From the NCBI GenBank assembly GCA_023079485.1, contig CM041090.1, positions 1,736,001 through 1,800,000 of the forward strand: a stretch of 64,000 nt of DNA. The letters run 5' to 3'. Made by a program: the position numbers and the translations under genes. Origin of the DNA: Archilochus colubris (Eukaryota > Chordata > Aves > Apodiformes > Trochilidae). The notes beneath the pieces are model-generated. The model searched no databases. It worked only from the letters and a program-made list of their open reading frames with translations, and was not told the origin of the DNA. The first letter of the stretch is position 1, and the number at the start of each line of letters is the position of its first letter. Shown here in pieces: positions 61,201 to 64,000 of this stretch.

Positions 61201-63198
61201 GAGATGATTAGTGTGAGTGCCTGACCTCAGCCTTTCTGCTGCATAAGGTAGATGGCTGCTGGGCCTTGCCTGCAGCCAGGTGATGCCAATGGGCTCTGCA
61301 CACTGCAAAAAATATCTGCTCGTTTTATGTGCCAGACAAGTACCTTGGGAGAAGCTTGTTTGGTTGCCATGTTCAGGACCTGGTTGTTAACAATCCCTGG
61401 GCTGTTATGCAGAGACATGCTGTAAGAAACAGGGTTGCTGTATCTAAAGGGTTAAGCTGGCTGGCAGGAGTGCAGCAAGAAGCTGTGCTGAACCAGAGCA
61501 GGATGTTGATGGAGGTTGCTTTTGTCTGAAGATTTGAGTGAATGTTGGTAATAGCAAGTATCAGAGCTCTGGTGGGTGTGTAGAGGCCTCCCTTCCCCAT
61601 TGGAGGCAAAAAATAAGGCTTGTGATATAAAAAGTGTTGTGCTGAAGGTCAGATGCTGGATGAGGAAGTTCCTGCATCTTTTGCTGTGCTTCTGGAATTT
61701 GCAGATTGAGAATGGATAAGAGTGAGCCCTCAGTAGTGGAAGCCAGCATCGGGGAGGGAGCCAGACTGCCCTGCACCGTGGAAGCATCACCAGCTCTCAC
61801 CATTGAGTGGCAGAAAGATGGGAAGCCCCTCGCCTCCCCCAGGTGAGCTTCCAGAGCCTCCTCCTTGCCCTGTCTTCCTGTCTCCTCCCTGAGAGGATGG
61901 AGCTGTTGGCCATGCCTGTTTTATGCTGTCCAGCTTCCCTTGTTGGCCACCTGGGTGCCCTGGCCTCACCCACAGTCTGAACACTGAGCTCTTGAGCTGT
62001 GATACTGGGTCTGCAGGGGAGACAAAGCTGAAGTGTGTTCATCTGCAAGATTAGCAGAAAGAGGACACACAGCAAGGAAATTTGCCAGAAATCAACTGGT
62101 CTGTGAGCCAGGACAGAAGTTCATAGCAAAAAGAGAGATCAGTGTGCCTGCAGTGAACTTCTACAGCTACAGGTGCTGCCCCCCTGTAGCTCACCTCACC
62201 CCCTACTCCCAGGATCCTGATGTAGCTGTGACTTTTTCCAGGGTCTACAGCAAAAGTGCTGGGGCTTGAGGACTCGGGGTTGCATTACAGATTGAACAGA
62301 GCTGCTGCTAAACCTTTGCTCAGTGTCACTACAAAGTTGTGCAGAAGGCTCAGCTTCAGCTCTAGCAGCTGGACTCCCCCCCCAACCCTGACCCAAGCAC
62401 AGGCTGAGGGGCTTTCTGGTTTTGTTCCCCAGGTACAGGCAGCAGTCAGATGGGGCCCTGGTGATCAGCCGGGTCAGCTCTGGAGACATGGGCTTCTTTA
62501 CCTGCATTGCCTCAAACGGACGGGACCAGGACCAGCGCCGGGTCCTGTTCCGACCTCTAGGTACTGGCTGGGTGCAGGACACACGTGTGTGCATGCTGGT
62601 GGGACAGAGGGAGGGCTGGGCAGTGTGGGTTTCTCATCTGGCCATGTCTTCTGGCTTCACACCTGATGTTTAACTGGCAGCTTGAGGGCAAGGGAAGAGT
62701 GAGTTGTTTTATCCCATGGCGATCTGCATTCATCCAGTGCTGCAGGCAGCTGGGATGAAGGACAAATTACTCCCAGGGACTTGTTTCTGGGACCCTGGTG
62801 TGGACAGGGTGTAGGAGCAAGAAGAACTACGAAGATGGTTCTTCTGTGGATGTGATGTGCTTGTGCCCAGCTGTAGGAAAAAGCTCCTTGAGGCCTCTGC
62901 TGCCTGCCCTGCAGGAAATCCACATTCCCTAGAGCAGCAGTGTCATAGCCCTGAACATGCTGTCTCAGTACCTAAGGCTTCATAGCTCACCAAAGCACAC
63001 CCTGGAGCTCTCCAGTGAGGGAATGCTCCTACTACCAGAGGCAGCATGGCATTGTTTTCCTGCTAGTGATGATTTCCCTTGCGGTCTAGGAGTGCTGAAG
63101 ATCACTGGCCTTCTGCCAAGCATCACAGTTCCTGAGGGAGGGACTGCTCAGCTTCATTGTACAGTGACTGGCAACAATGTGAATATAAGGTGGTCAAG
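26429..63198 (+). CDS. PAPLN: Papilin, secreted extracellular-matrix protein (24 coding exons, 3' end outside window)
   Basis: Joining the 24 exons listed below gives 3668 coding bases, about 1222 residues, with continuous phase and GT-AG borders throughout. The order is: signal peptide (1-19); TSR1 (about 28-78); ADAMTS-type cysteine-rich region (79-195) and spacer (196-305); TSR2 (about 309-363), TSR3 (366-423), TSR4 (424-482), TSR5 (487-541); linker; three C-x5-6-G-C-C cassettes (about 640-745); Kunitz domain (760-810); Gln/Ser/Arg-rich linker (811-963); Ig1 (about 972-1051); variable linker (1052-1097); Ig2 (1104-1186); first half of Ig3 (1187 onwards). This is the vertebrate papilin architecture, and human papilin is 1278 residues long. 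Papilins are matrix glycoproteins related to ADAMTS-like proteins and associated with basement membranes. The second half of Ig3 and the C-terminal PLAC domain are missing because the window ends, not because the gene is broken. Confidence 0.97.
28095..28292 (+). mobile_element. CR1 LINE 3' fragment, plus strand (papilin intron 1)
   Basis: The CR1 tail runs from the CAAGTGATCAAGCATTGGAA block to a triple TTCTATGA-type end. It is 5'-truncated and of the same subfamily as the copies at 2230 and 12569. Confidence 0.92.
34190..34980 (+). mobile_element. CR1 LINE, longer and older subfamily, plus strand (papilin intron 1)
   Basis: About 790 bp of a different CR1 subfamily. It includes the GGGAGCTGGGGGTGCTGG block, [19 protein letters not shown] coding, [11 protein letters not shown], and a tail reading TTTCTATGATTCTG. 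The central frame is broken by a stop near 34411 and by other changes. The 3' portion differs from the other copies (GGTGACCCTGCTCTGGCAGG), showing an independent lineage. Confidence 0.92.
35203..35218. repeat. (CA)8 microsatellite
   Basis: Eight uninterrupted CA units within papilin intron 1. Confidence 0.9.
36755..37155 (-). mobile_element. CR1 LINE, 5'-truncated, minus strand (papilin intron 1)
   Basis: Begins with AGAATCATAGAATCATCCAGG, the reverse complement of a CR1 tail. It carries about 110 codons of CR1 ORF2 C-terminus on the minus strand (the [17 protein letters not shown] variant). It is more diverged from the 1319 and 21811 copies, so it is probably a related but distinct subfamily. 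Confidence 0.92.
38286..38401 (+). CDS. PAPLN: Papilin exon 2: TSR1, first part
   Basis: Encodes residues 20 to 58, including [20 protein letters not shown]. The two overlapping W-x-x-W motifs are known C-mannosylation sites in TSRs. C-S-R-S-C-G fits the O-fucosylation consensus C-x-x-(S/T)-C-G. Enters in phase 0 after TTTACAG; the donor is AG|GTGAAG, leaving phase 2. Confidence 0.96.
38402..39718 (+). other. PAPLN: Papilin intron 2
   Basis: No repeat family or second gene is seen apart from a (TG)n tract near 39662-39677. A short A/C-rich patch lies near 38960. Confidence 0.7.
39719..39779 (+). CDS. PAPLN: Papilin exon 3: TSR1 end
   Basis: A 61-bp exon completing the split Arg codon and adding 20 residues ([20 protein letters not shown]). 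These match the C-terminal half of papilin TSR1. Acceptor TTTCTTTCAG, donor CAG|GTACAG, ends in phase 0. Confidence 0.95.
39947..40154 (+). mobile_element. CR1 LINE 3' fragment, plus strand (papilin intron 3)
   Basis: Runs from AGAAATTATTTCCAGAGAGG to GATTCGGTGATTCTGTGA. It is a diverged tail and so older than the copies with perfect ATTCTATG repeats. It sits within the 494-bp intron between exons 3 and 4. Confidence 0.9.
40184..40214. repeat. (TTG)10 microsatellite
   Basis: About ten TTG units lie 30 bp downstream of a CR1 tail, where microsatellites often seed. It is only about 60 bp upstream of papilin exon 4, so length variation would change the 3' end of this intron. Confidence 0.92.
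40274..40376 (+). CDS. PAPLN: Papilin exon 4: start of ADAMTS-like cysteine-rich region
   Basis: Encodes residues 79-112, [19 protein letters not shown] onwards to NWLPYYG. The DFRAEQCA motif is the hallmark opening of the cysteine-rich module in ADAMTS and ADAMTS-like proteins and papilin. Enters phase 0, leaves phase 1 at GGAG|GTAATG. Confidence 0.97.
41261..41391 (+). CDS. PAPLN: Papilin exon 5: cysteine-rich region
   Basis: Encodes residues 113-156, with [18 protein letters not shown] and the [15 protein letters not shown] segment. It is nearly identical to human papilin over its length. Acceptor CTCCTACCAG, donor CAG|GTGAGT, phase 1 in and phase 0 out. Confidence 0.97.
41734..41857 (+). 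CDS. PAPLN: Papilin exon 6: end of cysteine-rich region
   Basis: Encodes residues 157-197, [20 protein letters not shown] then [17 protein letters not shown]. The VGCD...KCxxCGGDGxxC pattern is diagnostic of the ADAMTS cysteine-rich domain. Phase 0 in, phase 1 out (AAAG|GTGATG). Confidence 0.97.
42612..42692 (+). CDS. PAPLN: Papilin exon 7: spacer, first part
   Basis: An 81-bp exon for residues 198-224, [20 protein letters not shown] through SRNFL. This is the first beta-strands of the ADAMTS-type spacer (the P-x-GATSIxI motif). Phase 1 in and out. Confidence 0.96.
42693..43881 (+). other. PAPLN: Papilin intron 7
   Basis: No exon or named repeat was seen. A poly-T stretch lies at about 43560-43582. 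Confidence 0.6.
43882..44054 (+). CDS. PAPLN: Papilin exon 8: spacer, core
   Basis: Encodes residues 225-282, with [20 protein letters not shown] and [19 protein letters not shown], strongly conserved with human papilin. Acceptor TTTGCCTAG, donor GAG|GTAAGT, phase 1 in and phase 0 out. Confidence 0.97.
44731..44793 (+). mobile_element. CR1-type tail fragment, plus strand (papilin intron 8)
   Basis: About 60 bp resembling a CR1 3' terminus: GGACTAGATGATCTCCAGAG, then TCCCTTCCAACTC and GATTCTGTGATTCT. It is old and heavily truncated and lies 38 bp upstream of exon 9. Confidence 0.75.
44832..44955 (+). CDS. PAPLN: Papilin exon 9: end of spacer and start of TSR2
   Basis: Encodes residues 283-323: [18 protein letters not shown], then the TSR2 opening [16 protein letters not shown]. 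Here the cysteine motif is C-S-S-Q-C-G, lacking the Ser/Thr needed for O-fucosylation; human papilin likewise has a non-Ser/Thr residue there. Phase 0 in, phase 1 out. Confidence 0.97.
44956..46029 (+). other. PAPLN: Papilin intron 9
   Basis: No additional gene or recognisable repeat was seen. Confidence 0.6.
46030..46156 (+). CDS. PAPLN: Papilin exon 10: TSR2 end
   Basis: Encodes residues 324-366, [20 protein letters not shown] through QQACPQTKR, matching the second half of papilin TSR2. Acceptor CTTCTTTAG, donor ACG|GTAAGA, phase 1 in and phase 2 out. Confidence 0.96.
46157..48963 (+). other. PAPLN: Papilin intron 10 (2.8 kb)
   Basis: No CR1 copy was recognised. The minus strand has the longest open frame of the window (47510 down to 46695, 271 codons), discussed under findings. 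I do not accept it as a gene. Confidence 0.6.
48964..49171 (+). CDS. PAPLN: Papilin exon 11: TSR3 and start of TSR4
   Basis: Encodes residues 366-435: [20 protein letters not shown] with six-cysteine TSR3 spacing, then WSTGSWSE opening TSR4. CSATCG fits the O-fucose consensus. Phase 2 in (CG|G), phase 0 out at GAG|GTGAGT. Confidence 0.97.
49172..50828 (+). other. PAPLN: Papilin intron 11
   Basis: No exon, gene or named repeat was recognised. Long open frames at 49117-49886 on the minus strand lack any domain and have no splice support. Confidence 0.6.
50829..51005 (+). CDS. PAPLN: Papilin exon 12: TSR4 end and start of TSR5
   Basis: Encodes residues 436-494: [20 protein letters not shown] through PCLKENC, then WHVGDWGL opening TSR5. 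Splitting each TSR just before its first C-x-x-(S/T)-C motif is the same pattern as in exon 11. Phase 0 in and out. Confidence 0.97.
51575..51774 (+). mobile_element. Short LTR-like element with 55-bp terminal inverted repeat (papilin intron 12)
   Basis: A 200-bp element begins TGTAGTGTAA and ends TTACACTACA. It is flanked by a perfect 6-bp duplication, CAGACC (51569-51574 and 51775-51780). Positions 51575-51629 and 51720-51774 are reverse complements with two differences in 55 bases. TG...CA termini, a 6-bp target duplication and an internal AATAAA (51695-51700) point to a solo retroviral LTR. The long inverted repeat is atypical and looks more like a foldback or MITE. The middle section is homologous to the reverse strand of the element at 53215-53518, especially GGGGGCCAATAA and the preceding CATG-x-GCAGGA segment. 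It has no coding capacity. Confidence 0.8.
52121..52272 (-). mobile_element. CR1 LINE 3' fragment, minus strand (papilin intron 12)
   Basis: Begins ACAGAATCACACAGAATCAT, then CCAGGTTGGAAGGGACCTCT, and continues into the CCCAGCCCATGGCACTGAG block. It is a truncated CR1 tail similar in subfamily to the copy at 36755. It is preceded by a short (CA)n run. Confidence 0.9.
52623..52779 (+). CDS. PAPLN: Papilin exon 13: TSR5
   Basis: Encodes residues 495-546, [20 protein letters not shown] through [13 protein letters not shown]. The acceptor CTGTGCCCAAG has A at -3, which is less common but allowed. The match to human papilin (CNTQPCHLPQ) supports it. The C-S-K-S-C-N motif has Asn where Gly is usual. 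Phase 0 in, phase 1 out. Confidence 0.95.
53215..53518 (-). mobile_element. Solo LTR-like element, minus strand (papilin intron 13)
   Basis: A 304-bp element begins TGTAGCGGGAGG and ends TCTCACTACA, flanked by a perfect 6-bp duplication, GTTTGC (53209-53214 and 53519-53524). Read on the minus strand it starts TGTAGTGAGACAGG and includes AGGTGCC, CACCTGTG and GGGGGCCAATAAGA. These occur in the same order as in the element at 51575-51774. After that its second half contains a partly duplicated AGCCCCAGGA/CAGCCCTAGGA unit. TG...CA ends and a 6-bp duplication fit a solo LTR of a bird endogenous retrovirus. There is no internal retroviral coding part. Confidence 0.8.
53700..53786 (+). CDS. PAPLN: Papilin exon 14: linker
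   Basis: Encodes residues 547-575, [20 protein letters not shown] then YSPNRPAT. It starts the linker between TSR5 and the cassettes; human papilin has VPSMQD at the same place. Acceptor CTTTGCAG, donor ACAG|GTTTGG, phase 1 in and out. Confidence 0.88.
54282..54570 (+). CDS. PAPLN: Papilin exon 15: linker and first cysteine cassette
   Basis: Encodes residues 576-672: a Ser/Pro/His-rich linker, then [19 protein letters not shown] and GRGC, closing with CHQN, which opens the second cassette. The CCPDG motif is characteristic of papilin cassettes and matches human [25 protein letters not shown] sequence. Phase 1 in, phase 2 out at ACAG|GTAGCT. Confidence 0.93.
54685..54802 (+). CDS. PAPLN: Papilin exon 16: second cysteine cassette
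   Basis: Encodes residues 672-711, [20 protein letters not shown] plus a short hydrophilic tail. It matches human SRYGCCPDRVSVAEGP. The donor is ACA|GTAAGT. A possible earlier donor at CAG|GTCAGC would break the phase and is not used. Phase 2 in, phase 0 out. Confidence 0.92.
55504..55633 (+). CDS. PAPLN: Papilin exon 17: third cysteine cassette
   Basis: Encodes residues 712-754, including [20 protein letters not shown] and GEGC, the third cassette; human papilin has GCCYDNVATAAGP. Acceptor CTGTCTCCAAG, donor ACC|GTAAGT, phase 0 in and phase 1 out. Confidence 0.94.
55634..56763 (+). other. PAPLN: Papilin intron 17
   Basis: No exon or named repeat was recognised. A 179-codon plus-strand frame (55917-56456) has no domain, and I regard it as chance. 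Confidence 0.6.
56764..57391 (+). CDS. PAPLN: Papilin exon 18: Kunitz domain and long linker
   Basis: The largest exon, residues 755-964. A complete Kunitz/BPTI domain has cysteines at 760, 769, 785, 793, 806 and 810, with exact family spacing (9, 16, 8, 13, 4). It includes RWYF and [14 protein letters not shown]. The residue in the P1 position is Ala770 (GPCAN), the same as in human papilin, so it is not a typical Lys/Arg-directed trypsin inhibitor site. Residues 811-963 are a low-complexity Gln/Ser/Arg/Pro/Gly-rich linker without cysteines. The donor is CGCAG|GTGATA. Phase 1 in, phase 2 out. Confidence 0.96.
58154..58291 (+). CDS. PAPLN: Papilin exon 19: Ig1, first half
   Basis: Encodes residues 964-1010, [20 protein letters not shown], then LICKTG with Cys987 and [13 protein letters not shown] with Trp999. 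This is the B-to-D strand region of an I-set immunoglobulin domain. Phase 2 in and out. Confidence 0.95.
58292..59198 (+). other. PAPLN: Papilin intron 19
   Basis: Contains an A/C-rich low-complexity tract at about 58400-58485 and another at 58785-58812. No exon is recognised. Confidence 0.65.
59199..59323 (+). CDS. PAPLN: Papilin exon 20: Ig1, second half
   Basis: Encodes residues 1010-1051, with [18 protein letters not shown], where D-A-G-T-Y-R-C (Cys1034) is the canonical Ig motif pairing with Cys987. Acceptor CCTGTTGCAG, donor AGAG|GTGACT, phase 2 in and phase 1 out. Confidence 0.96.
59827..59840 (+). terminator. Two tandem AATAAA hexamers inside intron 20
   Basis: AATAAA occurs at 59827-59832 and again at 59835-59840, in sense orientation 500 bp after exon 20. 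Read-through of exon 20 would meet an in-frame stop about 60 bp into the intron. This could be a cryptic or regulated polyadenylation site giving a papilin form ending after Ig1, or chance in AT-rich DNA. Confidence 0.2.
60196..60334 (+). CDS. PAPLN: Papilin exon 21: variable linker between Ig1 and Ig2 (predicted from phase)
   Basis: Exon 20 ends in phase 1, but exon 22 must be entered in phase 2, so an exon of length 3n+1 is needed. This 139-bp segment fits exactly. The acceptor is ATTTTATTTTGAATAG, the frame is fully open in the required phase, and the donor is a perfect CAG|GTAAGT. The split codon AG|A gives the Arg that precedes LRMD, as in human papilin (RLRLD). It encodes residues 1052-1097, hydrophilic, Gly/Gln/His/Arg-rich, starting [14 protein letters not shown]. 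Human papilin has a poorly conserved linker of similar length here. Transcript data are not available to me. Confidence 0.82.
60335..61704 (+). other. PAPLN: Papilin intron 21
   Basis: No other exon is needed by phase. A 100-codon open frame (60398-60700) was considered and rejected. No repeat family was recognised. Confidence 0.6.
61705..61842 (+). CDS. PAPLN: Papilin exon 22: Ig2, first half
   Basis: Encodes residues 1098-1144: [23 protein letters not shown] (Cys1121), and [13 protein letters not shown] with Trp1133. Strongly similar to the human papilin second Ig domain. Acceptor GAATTTGCAG, donor CCCAG|GTGAGC, phase 2 in and out. Confidence 0.95.
62433..62560 (+). CDS. PAPLN: Papilin exon 23: Ig2, second half
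   Basis: Encodes residues 1144-1186, [20 protein letters not shown] then FFTC (Cys1168) and [13 protein letters not shown]. The usual tyrosine two residues before the cysteine is phenylalanine here. Phase 2 in, phase 1 out. Confidence 0.95.
63090..63198 (+). CDS. PAPLN: Papilin exon 24: Ig3, first half
   Basis: Encodes residues 1187-1222, [18 protein letters not shown] (Cys1210), then VNIRWS with Trp1221, as in human papilin (TVTVPEG...VNIRWSR). The acceptor GCGGTCTAG is weaker in pyrimidines. The donor is CAAG|GTAAGC in phase 2. The partner exon with the second Ig3 cysteine is not in the window. Confidence 0.94.
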
Positions 63199-64000
63199 GT
63201 AAGCAAAAATAAGACTGAACTTCCCTCTCCTTCTCTTCCTGAACCTCTTCACTTATCCTCCAAATAATAATGCAGGATACCTGGCAGGTAAGGGAGAGAC
63301 TCATCGTTTTCAGCCCTAGCTAACATCACCCACCCTCTCCTAAACAACCTTGGCTGTTACCCAGACACTTGTGGGCTGTAGCTGTCACCAAGTTTGTGTT
63401 CCAGCTAAATGAGGAGAGCAGATATTAAGCTTGGTTTTCATGGAGTTCAATGGGGCTCCATGCTGGAAAGCTAGTGACAAATACCAGAACATTAAATGAG
63501 CAGTCAGAGGAAAACCTTTAGTTGGTCTTTATACGACTCTCTCTGCTTAACCCTAGCAAGCATTTTAGACCCTTCTCCTAGATTTCTGCTGAGACAGTTC
63601 TCTCTTTTTACAGTCCAAGAGATATCAAAGGAGAATTTAAAGTGTTAGAATATAAAGGTAAATAAAAAGCTGTGTCCTCTTCTCTTGGTGGTCTATAGTG
63701 AAAGTCTGACTTTGTCCAAGTGTTTAGTGTGGTTTTTTCCCCACAGTTTGAAAATAATCAGTTCTGTTCTGGAGCTTTCTTGCAAAGGGTCCAGAGGGGT
63801 GGATTGGTAGTTGTTTAAATCCCCATATTCCAAGGGGTAGGACTGAAGTGGGCCATCTCACTAAGAGAGCTTTTCTTCAGCATTTAAGTTTGGTATTTGA
63901 GTCAACAGAATGATGTATGTTTCCCAGTCCTTTTCAGTGAAACTAATTTAATTTCCATGGTGAATTATGAACTAGGAGTTAATAATTCAGGCAGTTTTCC
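63199..64000 (+). other. PAPLN: Start of papilin intron 24, window end
   Basis: No continuation exon of Ig3 (expected to begin with a Gly-x-Pro-type turn and contain a D-x-G-x-Y-x-C motif) is present. The gene continues beyond the right edge. Confidence 0.6.

Noticed and set aside
63614..63657. Possible 44-bp papilin exon after exon 24, with a strong acceptor (TTTTTACAG) and an AAAG|GTAAAT donor, open in the right phase
   Set aside because: It would exit in phase 1, and its residues do not resemble the expected Ig3 C'-to-F strands. No papilin homologue I know has an insertion there.

Overview
The window looks like nuclear DNA of a bird. CpG-poor, intron-rich sequence is littered with CR1 retrotransposon 3' ends (the tandem ATTCTATG-type tail, and CR1 reverse-transcriptase C-terminal reading frames). 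The coding exons that can be read give a protein colinear with vertebrate papilin. A songbird or other neoavian is plausible, but the species cannot be fixed from this sequence.

Layout. From 1 to about 26.4 kb the DNA is mostly non-coding. It holds four CR1 copies, one compact open frame for a 90-residue coiled-coil protein (6475-6747, not identified), a small CpG-enriched block with a strong splice donor that could be an upstream promoter/first exon (about 14150-14476), and a decayed endogenous-retrovirus protease fragment (about 24120-24530). From 26423 to the right edge the plus strand carries one gene, papilin (PAPLN). I placed 24 coding exons with GT-AG borders and unbroken phase, giving about 1222 residues. 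The 3' end (second half of the third Ig domain and the PLAC domain) lies beyond the window.

The papilin protein reads: signal peptide; thrombospondin type 1 repeat (TSR) 1; ADAMTS-like cysteine-rich region and spacer; TSR2-5; linker; three short cysteine cassettes; Kunitz domain; long Gln/Ser/Arg-rich linker; Ig1; a variable linker exon; Ig2; start of Ig3. This is a secreted extracellular-matrix protein. One exon (60196-60334) was found only because the reading phase between Ig1 and Ig2 did not close without it.

Mobile DNA inside the gene includes six CR1 copies and two short related LTR-like elements in neighbouring introns (51575-51774 and 53215-53518). They face opposite ways and each is flanked by a perfect 6-bp target duplication. 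The first has a 55-bp terminal inverted repeat with only two differences, which is unusual for an LTR and is the most noteworthy structure here. No CRISPR array, bacterial-type operon, rRNA or tRNA was seen.
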